A stretch of DNA of 64,000 nt. Origin: an uncultured Alistipes sp. (GTDB taxonomy: Bacteria > Bacteroidota > Bacteroidia > Bacteroidales > Rikenellaceae). How positions within the stretch are numbered: the stretch's first letter is position 1; each line of letters starts with the position of its first letter. The DNA is taken from positions 62,001-126,000 of the forward strand of contig CALLRW010000042.1 in the NCBI GenBank assembly GCA_938014215.1, read 5' to 3'. Shown here piece after piece: positions 10,455 to 19,269 of this stretch. Under the pieces are notes generated by a model. The model was not told the DNA's origin. It made no database searches and was given only the letters and a program-made list of their open reading frames with translations. The position numbers were made by a program, and so were the translations under genes.

Positions 10455-11927
10455 ATGATCAAGACATTGAAATATTCGTTGCTGTTCTTGGGTGCCATGC
10501 TGGCTTGTGCCGGTTGTACCGAGGACAAAACTTATGCAATACCTGAGGTTTACCCGGCCGAACCCGATGTCCCGGTGGATGTGGATCCTCCTCACGAGGT
10601 GCGGGCCCGCAAGGACAAGAATTCGGCGTGGGGCGATTACCTGGCCTATACGGTGGATCGTATTTCGGGCTTTGTCCCCGGTCAGGATCCCGAAACGGAC
10701 AAGTATGGAGGATGGAAGGTCTCCTCGTTGGCGGCAACCGGTTTCTTTCGCGTGGAGCAGTTTGCGGGGCGTTGGTGGCTGGTGACTCCCGACGGTAACC
10801 TCTATCTTTCGAAGGGTGTGGCTGTCTTTTCGACCGGCGGTTCGGATCGTCAGGCCGTAGCCCTGAAGGAGAAATTCGGCTCGGTCGGAGCCTGGGCCAA
10901 GCAGGAGAGTTCGAAGCTCAAGTCGTTGGGCTTTAATTCGCTGGGTGCATGGTCCAATGTCGAGACGGTGCGCAACCTCAGCGAACCGATGCCTTATACG
11001 GTGATTGTCAGTCCCATGGGCAAGCTCAACAGTTACATCAAGTCATCGGGCGAAGAGGCCGATGCCTCGTGGTCGGGATGGGAAGGCTATCCCAATGACT
11101 TTGCCATGGTATTCCATCCGAAGTTCGATGAATATGTCGAGAGTGAAATCTCGACCATTGCCAAGTACAAGGATGATCCCTATTGCATCGGATACTTTAC
11201 CGACAACGAAATTCCGTGGAAAGATTATGCCCTGGACCGTTGTCTGGAGGCCTGGCCCGAGACGCACGTCAACCACCAGAAGGCTCAGGAATGGCTCGAT
11301 GCGCGCAAAGGCAAGAAGGATGCCAAACTGTCGGAGGCGACGGATGCCGATCGTCGGGCCTTTATTGCCTACTGCATGGAGATCTACCTGCAGAAGGTGA
11401 CTGCAGCCATCAAGAAATACGATCCCAACCATCTCTATCTGGGGTGCCGTTTCAACCAGTGGAACTACGAACTCAAGAACGATGAGATCTTTGCCGTGGC
11501 CGGGAAGTATATGGATGTCATTTCGATCAACCATTATCAGAAATGGGAGCCGGATGCTGTGGCCATGCAGAATTGGGCCTCATGGTCCGGCCGCCCGTTC
11601 TTGGTGACGGAGTTCTATGTCAAGGGAGAGGATTCGGAACTCCCGAACAATACGGGTGCTGGATGGAATGTACGTACGCAGGCCGAGCGGGGGTATTTCT
11701 ATCAGAACTTTGTTTTGGGGCTGATCCGGAGCAAGGTCTGCGTGGGATGGCACTGGTTCACTTACATGGACAATGATCCTGAGAATGAGAATACCGATCC
11801 TTCGAATCGCGATTCGAACAAGGGAATGGTGACCTGGGATTTTGAGGATTATGTGCCGCTGCAGGAGAACATGCAGGCCATCAATGACAATGTCTATCTG
11901 TTGACGCGCTTTTATGACAAACAATAA
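10455..11927 (+). CDS. Clan GH-A glycoside hydrolase, agarase-like lipoprotein
   Basis: A 490-residue paralogue of the gene just upstream, sharing long stretches ('PMPYTVIVSPMG', 'KYDPNHLYLGCRFNQ', 'AVAGKYMDVISINHY', 'NNTGAGWNV', 'CVGWHWFTYMDNDP'). Candidate catalytic residues are Glu252 (DNEIPW) and Glu386 (VTEFYVKGEDSE). It differs at the N-terminus: a signal ending in a lipobox (ACAGC), then an acidic Pro-rich linker of about 30 residues, as in surface-tethered lipoproteins. Inference: this copy cuts polymer at the surface, the upstream copy acts on imported fragments. Glycan and GH family are not established (GH50-like by eye). It is followed after 13 bases by the PKD lipoproteins. Confidence 0.82.
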   Translation: MIKTLKYSLLFLGAMLACAGCTEDKTYAIPEVYPAEPDVPVDVDPPHEVRARKDKNSAWGDYLAYTVDRISGFVPGQDPETDKYGGWKVSSLAATGFFRVEQFAGRWWLVTPDGNLYLSKGVAVFSTGGSDRQAVALKEKFGSVGAWAKQESSKLKSLGFNSLGAWSNVETVRNLSEPMPYTVIVSPMGKLNSYIKSSGEEADASWSGWEGYPNDFAMVFHPKFDEYVESEISTIAKYKDDPYCIGYFTDNEIPWKDYALDRCLEAWPETHVNHQKAQEWLDARKGKKDAKLSEATDADRRAFIAYCMEIYLQKVTAAIKKYDPNHLYLGCRFNQWNYELKNDEIFAVAGKYMDVISINHYQKWEPDAVAMQNWASWSGRPFLVTEFYVKGEDSELPNNTGAGWNVRTQAERGYFYQNFVLGLIRSKVCVGWHWFTYMDNDPENENTDPSNRDSNKGMVTWDFEDYVPLQENMQAINDNVYLLTRFYDKQ

Positions 11928-11940
11928 AAAGACTTCGGGT

Positions 11941-13296
11941 ATGAAAACGATATTCAGATTTCCGGCACTTTTGGCGTTGGTAACGGCTTTGGTGTGCGGA
12001 TGTGAGGAGTCGGTTGAACCTCTGCACCATACGGCTCCGCAGGTGAGCTTTCCGGTTGAAGATCCGACGATGCGGGTAACCGTCGGCGAGGAGGTCGAGT
12101 TCCAGGCCCGGATCGAGGCGGGAGATCGTCTGACGTGCAGTTGGTATGTCGACGGAACGCTCGAGGCCTCGACGCCGACATTTACCTATGTATTCCACAA
12201 ACCGGGTACGTTCAAGGTCCGTTTTGAGGCCCGCAACGGAGCCGGTTCGGTTTCAAGGGAGTATGAGGTGACAGCCTCCGACGTACTGGAGATGCATCTT
12301 TCGGTGGGTGATTCGACGCGGATCGAGCGTTTGCAGATGGATAATCTGCGCGTAATGGCTATCGTGACGGCGGGTTCCGACGTGCGGCACGAATGGTCGG
12401 TTGACGGAGAGAAACTTTCCGACAAGGCCTATTTCGATACCTTTGTTCTGGCGCAGGCCAAGGTCTACAAGGTCGCTTATCGGGGCGAGAACGGGGCCGG
12501 AAGTTTTTCGAAGGAGTTCGACGTGCAGGTGATGGAACGTCCGTTGGAGGTGGAGTTCTCGAACACGGACGAGTCGATCAGCTGCAAGCAGGGAGAGACG
12601 GTCTCCATTACGGCGACAGTGACCTTTGGTGCTACGGGCGTCCGTCATCAGTGGACGGTCGATGGTGAGGTGGTTTCGACGGATGCGGTTTTCAGCCATA
12701 CGTTCTGGGGAGACGGTCCCTTCACGATCGGCTATTACGGCGAAAATGCCAAGGGCGAGACCGTAACGCGTCAATGGACGGTGAATATTCTGGCTTCGGG
12801 ATTGTTGCTGGACGATTTCGAAGGTTATACCGCATTGACGTCCTGGTGGCGTACGGGTGAAAACGATCCCGGCATCACGGTCGAGGACAATCCGAATCCC
12901 TCGGGAATCAACACCAGCGCGAAGGTCATGCGGGACAAGGTAAACGGAACGGGATCCACGTCGGGGTATTTTACGCTGGAGACTTCGAAGATTCTCGAAG
13001 GCCGTGGAATTGATGTTTCGAAATGTACGGGCATCCGTTTCAAGGTTTATCTGGGAAAGAACAAGTACTATCCCCGTGTGGATATCGGCGGAACGAAGTA
13101 TGCTCCGGTCAGCGAGCCTCAGTTTAAGGGCGAATGGGAGGTGCTTGAGTATCGTTTCCCGTTCAACATTGATCCGACGAAGATCATTCAGTTCCGCCCG
13201 TTGTTGCAGCAGAACGGCAGCAACATCGCTTCGGGAGCGGTGACGGAGACCAATACGCGTGAGGTCTATATCGATGATATCGAATTCCTGGAGTAA
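11941..13296 (+). CDS. PKD-repeat lipoprotein with C-terminal carbohydrate-binding-like domain (probable SGBP)
   Basis: A 451-residue protein: lipoprotein signal (lipobox VCGC), then about three PKD/Ig-like repeats (roughly 26-110, 111-195, 196-290). Each shows the pattern 'VxFxA.. W.VDG ... Y.F...G.Y.V...A.N..G' (for example RHQWTVDGEVVS). After these comes a C-terminal domain of about 160 residues starting 'LLDDFEGY' and ending 'YIDDIEFLE', which looks like a jelly-roll carbohydrate-binding fold. No catalytic motif is visible. In PULs such multi-Ig lipoproteins act as extended surface glycan-binding proteins. The frame is open 9 codons upstream (ATG at 11914, overlapping the previous gene); 11941 is chosen because the signal peptide starts there. 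The next gene is a longer paralogue. Confidence 0.8.
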   Translation: MKTIFRFPALLALVTALVCGCEESVEPLHHTAPQVSFPVEDPTMRVTVGEEVEFQARIEAGDRLTCSWYVDGTLEASTPTFTYVFHKPGTFKVRFEARNGAGSVSREYEVTASDVLEMHLSVGDSTRIERLQMDNLRVMAIVTAGSDVRHEWSVDGEKLSDKAYFDTFVLAQAKVYKVAYRGENGAGSFSKEFDVQVMERPLEVEFSNTDESISCKQGETVSITATVTFGATGVRHQWTVDGEVVSTDAVFSHTFWGDGPFTIGYYGENAKGETVTRQWTVNILASGLLLDDFEGYTALTSWWRTGENDPGITVEDNPNPSGINTSAKVMRDKVNGTGSTSGYFTLETSKILEGRGIDVSKCTGIRFKVYLGKNKYYPRVDIGGTKYAPVSEPQFKGEWEVLEYRFPFNIDPTKIIQFRPLLQQNGSNIASGAVTETNTREVYIDDIEFLE

Positions 13297-13314
13297 AATC
13301 AAAAACGTACAATT

Positions 13315-15009
13315 ATGAAATATATCATAGAACAGGTATTTGTGCTGCTGGCTCTCTGTTTGGCGTGGGGATGCAGCGACGATCAGACCGAAACGACGGA
13401 TGTCCCGGTCGCTCCGCAGGTGTCGTTTCCAGTGATGGACGAGGAGTTCTCCGTGGTTGTTGATTCGGCCGTACGTTTCGAGGCCCGGGTGGAGACGCCG
13501 GGACCGGTTCATTGCAACTGGTATGTCGATGACAAGTTGCAGGCCACGACACAAACAATGACCTATGTCTTTCGGAAGGTCGGTGATTACACGGTGCGGT
13601 TTGAAGCCGTCAACGAGGCCGGCAGCATGGGAAAAAGCTATCAGGTGCATGCGACAGGGGTTCCGCTCGAAGTGGAGTTTTCGAACGACGAGCAGACGCT
13701 GTCCTGCATGCCGGGTGATGAGATCCGGTTGACGGCTACGGTTGTCAGCGGTGACAAGCAGGTCCGTCATACGTGGAAGATTGGAGACGAGGTGATCTCG
13801 GAGACGGCTGAATTTACCCATGTTTTCGAGCAGATGGGCTCTTACGAGATTGTTTATGAAGGGGTGAACAGCGACGGAATGACGGCCGGAAGAAGCTGGA
13901 CGGTCGTGGTGGACGAGTTGCCTCTGGAGATCGAATTCTCGGTGACGGATGAGACGATCCGTTGTGAGCAAGGCGGTCGGGTGACGATCGTGGCCACGGC
14001 GAAAAATGGTGCCACGGGGCTTTCCCAGACATGGAAGGTTGGAGATCAGACGGTATCCGAGACGTCCGAATTCAACTATGAATTTGTCGAGGCCGGAACT
14101 TTTGGTATCGCCTATGAAGCTCATAACGGAAAGGGTGAAACCCTCGTGCGGAACTGGACGGTTGAGGTGGAGGAGTTGCCTCTGGCGATCGATTTCTCCG
14201 TAACGGATGCGACGATCACCTGCAAGCAGGACGAAGAGGTGCTGATTCGGGCGACGGTGACTGCCGGTGGTTCCACGGGTGTCACCCATGAGTGGAAGGT
14301 CGACGATCAGATCGTCTCTACGACGGAAGAGTTCCGTCAAACGTTTGATCAGGTCGGATCCCATGCGGTGACCTATACGGGATGCAATGGCAAAGGTGAA
14401 CGGGTGACACATGCATGGACGATTACCGTTGTGGACAAGAATCAGGGATATATGTTCGAAGACTTTGAGATGCGGGACGAACTGCCCGGCCACTTTATCA
14501 ATGGCAATGCGGCGATCGAGGGCGCAACGGTCAAGGACAATCCATACAAGACGGCGATCAATCCGAGCAACCGAGTCCTCAGCGACCATCTGCTCAAGGA
14601 GACGGGGACGTCGGGGTATTTCGATATGGGCTTCTCGCACCTCCAGAACCGGTCGAAATACCGGGCTATCCGCGTGAAGGTCTACCTGGGCGGGAATCAC
14701 TACTATCCGCGTCTGAAGATTGCCACTCTGGCCGGTTCGCCCAACAAACTGCCCAGTTCGATCAATGGCGTGGCCTTCCCGAGCAACAGTGCTTCCGAGT
14801 CGGAGTGGCGGTCGTTGATCAAGACCGACGACTGGAATATCCTGGTCTACGATCTGATCGATTGCGGATTCGGAGCCGAGAACTTTGAGAATATCACCTC
14901 CGTGCAGTTCCGTCCGCTGTCGCAGATTGATGGATCGAATTGCAGCGGATTCGATGAAACGACCAACAATCGGACGGTCTACTACGACGATATCGAGTTC
15001 CTGGAGTAA
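13315..15009 (+). CDS. PKD-repeat lipoprotein with C-terminal carbohydrate-binding-like domain, longer paralogue
   Basis: A 564-residue paralogue of the preceding gene. A lipoprotein signal (lipobox WGC) is followed by about four PKD/Ig-like repeats (roughly 26-115, 115-205, 205-295, 295-385) with the phrase 'LxIxFSVTDxTIxCxQ' at several repeat starts. The C-terminal domain (about 385-564) again contains 'SGYF', 'VKVYLGGNHYYPR' and the terminal 'YYDDIEFLE'. It has one more repeat than its neighbour, consistent with repeat-number change by internal duplication. Predicted role: surface glycan capture on a long stalk. An intrinsic terminator lies 28 bases after the stop, so it is probably the last gene of the first PUL transcript. 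Confidence 0.8.
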   Translation: MKYIIEQVFVLLALCLAWGCSDDQTETTDVPVAPQVSFPVMDEEFSVVVDSAVRFEARVETPGPVHCNWYVDDKLQATTQTMTYVFRKVGDYTVRFEAVNEAGSMGKSYQVHATGVPLEVEFSNDEQTLSCMPGDEIRLTATVVSGDKQVRHTWKIGDEVISETAEFTHVFEQMGSYEIVYEGVNSDGMTAGRSWTVVVDELPLEIEFSVTDETIRCEQGGRVTIVATAKNGATGLSQTWKVGDQTVSETSEFNYEFVEAGTFGIAYEAHNGKGETLVRNWTVEVEELPLAIDFSVTDATITCKQDEEVLIRATVTAGGSTGVTHEWKVDDQIVSTTEEFRQTFDQVGSHAVTYTGCNGKGERVTHAWTITVVDKNQGYMFEDFEMRDELPGHFINGNAAIEGATVKDNPYKTAINPSNRVLSDHLLKETGTSGYFDMGFSHLQNRSKYRAIRVKVYLGGNHYYPRLKIATLAGSPNKLPSSINGVAFPSNSASESEWRSLIKTDDWNILVYDLIDCGFGAENFENITSVQFRPLSQIDGSNCSGFDETTNNRTVYYDDIEFLE

Positions 15010-15036
15010 CAGGGCCTTGTCTTAAAAATGGAATCA

Positions 15037-15069
15037 GGTCTCCGTCCCGCGACGGACGGAGACCTTTTT
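15037..15069 (+). terminator. Intrinsic terminator inside the PUL
   Basis: A perfect 11-bp inverted repeat (GGTCTCCGTCC at 15037-15047 and its complement at 15054-15064, loop of 6) is followed by TTTTT at 15065-15069. It separates the transporter/binding genes from the GH3/GH2 genes. Confidence 0.85.
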
Positions 15070-15072
15070 GGT

Positions 15073-15080
15073 TAAATTTG
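15073..15080 (+). promoter_or_regulatory. Possible -7 promoter element for the GH3-GH2 pair
   Basis: TAAATTTG matches the Bacteroidota -7 consensus TAnnTTTG and sits just after the terminator. No good TTTG is seen at the -33 position, and the leader to the ATG at 15092 would be only a few bases, so this is weak. Confidence 0.35.
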
Positions 15081-15091
15081 TAATCGGAAAC

Positions 15092-17290
15092 ATGACGAAG
15101 AAAGCGATTGCTGTCTGTTTGTTGATATTTGGAGCCTGTCTGGTTTCATGTTCGGATCAACCCGTGTATAAGGATGCCTCGGCCGCCGTTGAGCGGCGGG
15201 TGGAGGATCTCCTCTCGCGAATGACCCTCGAAGAGAAGGTGATGCAGGTAACCCAGTGGAGCTATGGCAAGAACATGAATGTCAATAATGTGGAGAAGGA
15301 GATAAAGGCTGTGAGTCCGATGATCGGGTCGTTGCTCTATCGCAGTACGAGTGCTGCTTTTTACAACCAGGTGCAGCGTAAGGCCATGGAGGAGTCCCGG
15401 TTGGGAATCCCCATTTTGTGTGGTTTTGATGTGATTCACGGTTATCGTACGATTTTTCCTGTTCCATTGGGGCAGGCGTGTGCGTGGAATGTGGAGAAAA
15501 CCGAGGAATCCTGCCGGATTGCGGCGCGCGAATCTCGCATGTCGGGGGTCCATTGGACCTTTTCTCCGATGTTGGATGTGGCTCGTGACGCGAGGTGGGG
15601 TCGTGTCAGCGAAAGCTATGGCGAGGATCCCTATCTGAATGGAGTTATGGGGGCGGCGGCCGTGCGGGGCTACCAGGGCGATGATCTGTCACGGAGTGAT
15701 GCCATGGCTGCCTGCCTGAAGCATTTTGTGGGATATGCCTACTCCGAGGGCGGACGCGATTACCATTATACGGAGATCTCGGCTCAGACACTCTGGGATA
15801 CGGCGCTGCCTCCTTTTGAAATGGGGGTCAAGGCTGGTGCCGCAACGGTCATGAGTGCGTTCAACGATATTAGCGGCATTCCGGCCTCGGCCAATCGGTA
15901 TACGATGACCGATATTCTGCGTGGTAAGTGGAAGTTCGATGGATTTGTGGTTTCGGATTGGAACGCGGTAGACCAGCTCAAGGCGCAAGGTGTGGCTGCA
16001 AATGATGCAGAGGCCTGCCTCAAGGCTCTGACGGCAGGTTTGGACATGGATATGGTGGATGATGTCTATCGACGCTCATTACCGGCGTTGATTGCGGATG
16101 GAACCCTTTCGGAGGAGACTCTCGATCAGGCTGTACGTCGTATTCTCCGACTCAAGTTCCGGATGGGCCTTTTCGAACATCCGTACATCGAGGAACTTCC
16201 CGATTCGGTGCGCTACCTGCGGCCCGAGGCGCGTGCCCTGGCACGGGAACTGGCGGCAGAAAGCATGGTCTTGTTGAAGAATGACGGTGAGCTCCTTCCC
16301 GTGCGCGGTGAGGTGAAACGTATTGCGTTGTTAGGGCCGATGTCCGATAATCGGGTCGATTTGATGGGCTCCTGGTGGGGACAGGGCGAGGCCGATGATG
16401 TTGTGACCATTCTTGAAGGGTTGCAGGCCGAATTTGCGGGGAAGGCCGAGATCGTTTGTTGTAAAGGGTGTGATTTTGATGGCAATGATCGTTCCCAGTT
16501 TGCGCAGGCCCGGGCTTTGGCGCAGAGTGCTGATCTGGTTGTGCTTTGTATGGGTGAAAGGCAAAATTGGAGTGGGGAGAATGCCTCGCGGGCCAGTCTT
16601 GCTCTTCCGGATATTCAGGAGGAGTTTATCCGCGAGATGGCCCGTACGGGGCGTCCCGTCGTGGTACTGCTTTCGTCGGGACGTCCGATTGACGTGCGCG
16701 GGTACGAATCGAAGGTTGATGCGATGATGGCGATCTGGCAACCCGGAACCGAAGGGGGCAATGCGGTTGCACAGTTGCTCTCGGGAAAGGTGAATCCGTC
16801 GGGACGTTTGGCCATCACCTTCCCGCTTTGCGCCGAGCAGCAGCCGGTCTATTACAATCAGCGGCAGGCGGCGCGTCCGTATGCGGGTCGTTATCAGAAT
16901 CTCCCGGATGCCCCAATGTATCCTTTTGGATATGGATTGAGCTATACGAAATTTTCCTACGGGGAACCTCGCCTGGACCGGACGTCGCTGCATCGTGGTG
17001 AACGACTCGTGGCTGAGATCGAGGTGTCCAACGAGGGCCCGTATGACGGTAAGGAGACCGTATTGTGGTATGTATCGGATCCGGTAGCCGACATATCCCG
17101 GCCGGTTCGGGAGCTTAAACACTTCGAGAAACAGTTCATAGCGACCGGTGAGAGTCGTCTGTTCCGTTTTGAGATTGATCCTGAACGCGACTTGTCGTAT
17201 CCCGATGCACAGGGGAACCGACATCTGGAAAACGGCACGTATATCCTGGAGGTAAATGGTCAACGTATTACTTTTGAATTGATTGGATAA
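15092..17290 (+). CDS. Glycoside hydrolase family 3 beta-glycosidase
   Basis: A 732-residue GH3 enzyme with a signal that probably ends in a lipobox (VSC). The N-terminal (beta/alpha)8 domain carries 'EEKVMQVTQ', 'GFDVIHGYRTIFPVPLGQACAWN', 'KHFVGYAYSEGGRDYHYTEIS' and 'VVSDWNAVDQL' with nucleophile Asp289. The second alpha/beta domain follows ('AESMVLLKNDGELLPV') and the C-terminal fibronectin-III-like domain starts near 640 ('YPFGYGLSYTKF'). It should be a retaining exo-beta-glycosidase; most GH3 members with these motifs are beta-glucosidases, but beta-xylosidase or beta-galactosidase activity is not excluded. TTG at 15068 is in frame, but ATG 15092 fits the signal peptide. A GH2 gene follows 20 bases later. 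Confidence 0.93.
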   Translation: MTKKAIAVCLLIFGACLVSCSDQPVYKDASAAVERRVEDLLSRMTLEEKVMQVTQWSYGKNMNVNNVEKEIKAVSPMIGSLLYRSTSAAFYNQVQRKAMEESRLGIPILCGFDVIHGYRTIFPVPLGQACAWNVEKTEESCRIAARESRMSGVHWTFSPMLDVARDARWGRVSESYGEDPYLNGVMGAAAVRGYQGDDLSRSDAMAACLKHFVGYAYSEGGRDYHYTEISAQTLWDTALPPFEMGVKAGAATVMSAFNDISGIPASANRYTMTDILRGKWKFDGFVVSDWNAVDQLKAQGVAANDAEACLKALTAGLDMDMVDDVYRRSLPALIADGTLSEETLDQAVRRILRLKFRMGLFEHPYIEELPDSVRYLRPEARALARELAAESMVLLKNDGELLPVRGEVKRIALLGPMSDNRVDLMGSWWGQGEADDVVTILEGLQAEFAGKAEIVCCKGCDFDGNDRSQFAQARALAQSADLVVLCMGERQNWSGENASRASLALPDIQEEFIREMARTGRPVVVLLSSGRPIDVRGYESKVDAMMAIWQPGTEGGNAVAQLLSGKVNPSGRLAITFPLCAEQQPVYYNQRQAARPYAGRYQNLPDAPMYPFGYGLSYTKFSYGEPRLDRTSLHRGERLVAEIEVSNEGPYDGKETVLWYVSDPVADISRPVRELKHFEKQFIATGESRLFRFEIDPERDLSYPDAQGNRHLENGTYILEVNGQRITFELIG

Positions 17291-17310
17291 CTAACTAAGA
17301 CTAACGATAA

Positions 17311-19155
17311 ATGAAATCTGGTATGAAACTTTGGTATTTGATGCTTTCGGCTGCTTTGGGAGCGGCATTGCCCGCTGCAGCGGGAGAGGAGGCTCCGGCT
17401 CCGCAGATTGTCAATGTGGATGCTCGTGAGGGATTCTCGCTCGACGGATTGTGGCGCAGTATTGTCGATCCCTACGAAAACGGTTATTACGATTATCGCC
17501 GCAAACCGTTGAGTGACAAATCCTCGTATTTTGCAGATGCGGATTTCGACAAGGACCGGACCAAACTCTTTGAGTACAATTTCAATACGGATCGTACACT
17601 GCTTGTCCCCGGAGACTGGAACACGCAGCGTCCGCAGCTTTACTACTACGAAGGAACGGTTTGGTATCGTACACTGTTCGATTATCAACCACGTGCGGAT
17701 CGTCGAACCTTCCTGTATTTCGGCGCAGCCAACTATGAGACGATTGTCGGCCTGAACGGTCACAAAATCGGCAAACATGTTGGCGGATATACGCCGTTTA
17801 ATTTCGAAATTACGGACCGGGTAATGGCGGGCGAAAACTCGTTGGTGGTGAAGGTCGACAATAAACGGCGTGCGGATGGTGTTCCGACGCTGAACTCCGA
17901 CTGGTGGAATTATGGCGGTTTGACCCGCAGTGTGCGGATTGTCGAGACGCCGCTGACCTTTATCCGGGATTATTACGTGCAGCTGAAGAGGGACGACAAT
18001 CGGAAGATATTCGGATGGATCCAACTGGACGGCAAACAGGCCGAACAGACTGTCGTACTGGAGATTCCCGAGCTGAAGATTTCGCACCGGCTCCAGACCG
18101 ATGCCAACGGATATGCCGCTTTTGAGGTGAAGGCTTCCCCGACCTATTGGTCGCCGGAGAATCCCAAACTTTACGATGTCCGGATCGTGGCTGAGACCGA
18201 TACGGTGCAGGATCGGATCGGTTTCCGTACTATTGAAACCCGCGGGACTAAGATTCTGTTAAACGGGAAGGAGATCTTTTGCCGCGGCGTGGCGATTCAC
18301 GAAGAGATGCCCTATGCAACCAGCGGTCGGGCCTACAGTGAAGAACAGGACCGTATTTTGCTGAACTGGGCCAAGGAGATGGGGTGCAATTTCGTACGTC
18401 TGGCCCACTATCCGCACAACGAGGCCATGGTTCGTGCTGCCGAAGAGATGGGTCTTATGGTATGGTCGGAGATTCCGGTCTACTGGACGATTCAGTGGGA
18501 GAACCCCGAAACCTATGCCAACGCCGAGGCGCAGTTGACCGACATGATCACACGGGATAAGAACCGGGCCAATGTGGTTGTATGGTCGGTTGCCAATGAG
18601 ACGCCGCACGGTGAGGCCCGTCTGGAGTTCCTGCGTAAACTGATCGCACAGGCCCGGAAACTGGATCCGACCCGTTTGGTGAGTGCCGCCATGGAAAAGA
18701 CTCCGATCAAACCGGATTTGCTGACCGTGAAGGATGATCTGGCTGACTGGGTGGATCTGATCAGTTTTAACCAGTATGTGGGCTGGTATGACGGTACGTC
18801 CGAGAAATGTGACCGTGTGAACTGGACGTTTGATATCGAAAAACCGGTGTTTATCTCTGAATTTGGCGGAGGGGCTGTTTACGGACGTCATGGTGCGGTA
18901 ACGGAACGGTTTACGGAGGAGTACATGGAAGATCTCTATCGCCGCAGCATAGCCATGTTGGAACGAATGCCGGGGTTGGCCGGTGTGACTCCGTGGGTTC
19001 TGAAGGATTTCCGTTCGCCCCGTCGCCAGATGGTCGGTATTCAGGATGATTTCAACCGGAAGGGGCTCATATCGGACCAGGGTGGCAAGAAGAAAGCGTT
19101 CTTTGTGATGCAAGGGTGGTACCGGGAGCTCGAGGAGAGATATCGGACCAAGTAG
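17311..19155 (+). CDS. Glycoside hydrolase family 2 enzyme (beta-glucuronidase/beta-galactosidase type)
   Basis: A 614-residue secreted enzyme with an ordinary signal peptide. GH2 parts in order: sugar-binding jelly roll ('VPGDWNTQRPQLYYYEGTVWY', about 90-200), Ig-like domain, and a TIM barrel with 'FCRGVAIHEE', 'VRLAHYPHNEAMVRAAEEMGLMVWSEIP', acid/base Glu430 in 'VWSVANETP' and nucleophile Glu517 in 'FISEFGGG'. The ending 'WVLKDFRSPRRQ' resembles beta-glucuronidase-type GH2 enzymes. Length matches that short subfamily; long beta-galactosidase C-terminal domains are absent. It probably trims oligosaccharides in the periplasm together with the GH3 enzyme. Exact substrate is unknown; a beta-galactosidase is the main alternative. 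ATG 17323 is a possible internal start. Confidence 0.9.
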   Translation: MKSGMKLWYLMLSAALGAALPAAAGEEAPAPQIVNVDAREGFSLDGLWRSIVDPYENGYYDYRRKPLSDKSSYFADADFDKDRTKLFEYNFNTDRTLLVPGDWNTQRPQLYYYEGTVWYRTLFDYQPRADRRTFLYFGAANYETIVGLNGHKIGKHVGGYTPFNFEITDRVMAGENSLVVKVDNKRRADGVPTLNSDWWNYGGLTRSVRIVETPLTFIRDYYVQLKRDDNRKIFGWIQLDGKQAEQTVVLEIPELKISHRLQTDANGYAAFEVKASPTYWSPENPKLYDVRIVAETDTVQDRIGFRTIETRGTKILLNGKEIFCRGVAIHEEMPYATSGRAYSEEQDRILLNWAKEMGCNFVRLAHYPHNEAMVRAAEEMGLMVWSEIPVYWTIQWENPETYANAEAQLTDMITRDKNRANVVVWSVANETPHGEARLEFLRKLIAQARKLDPTRLVSAAMEKTPIKPDLLTVKDDLADWVDLISFNQYVGWYDGTSEKCDRVNWTFDIEKPVFISEFGGGAVYGRHGAVTERFTEEYMEDLYRRSIAMLERMPGLAGVTPWVLKDFRSPRRQMVGIQDDFNRKGLISDQGGKKKAFFVMQGWYRELEERYRTK

Positions 19156-19183
19156 TTTTGGACTCAATCTTTGAGCCTCTAAG

Positions 19184-19216
19184 AAACGCTGTCCGGAACT
19201 GATCCGGACAGCGTTT
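19184..19216 (+). terminator. Strong hairpin terminator after the GH2 gene
   Basis: A perfect 14-bp inverted repeat (19184-19197 and 19203-19216, loop ACTGA) lies 28 bases after the GH2 stop. It ends in TTT only, so termination efficiency is uncertain. It separates the enzymes from the regulator gene. Confidence 0.65.
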
Positions 19217-19269
19217 CGGGCAAAATCCGGGTCATGATTTCATAATTGCGTCCAAAAATCGTATCTTGC

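Noticed and set aside
12253..14700. Very long open frame (815 codons) on the minus strand across the PKD genes
   Set aside because: It runs antisense to two genes with clear lipoprotein signals and repeats. Its translation has no recognisable domain and arises from the codon bias of the sense strand.
11941..15009. PKD repeats considered as a DNA-level tandem repeat or CRISPR-like array
   Set aside because: The repetition is at protein level, with about 80-90-residue periods and diverged codons. There are no short identical repeats with spacers anywhere in the window.
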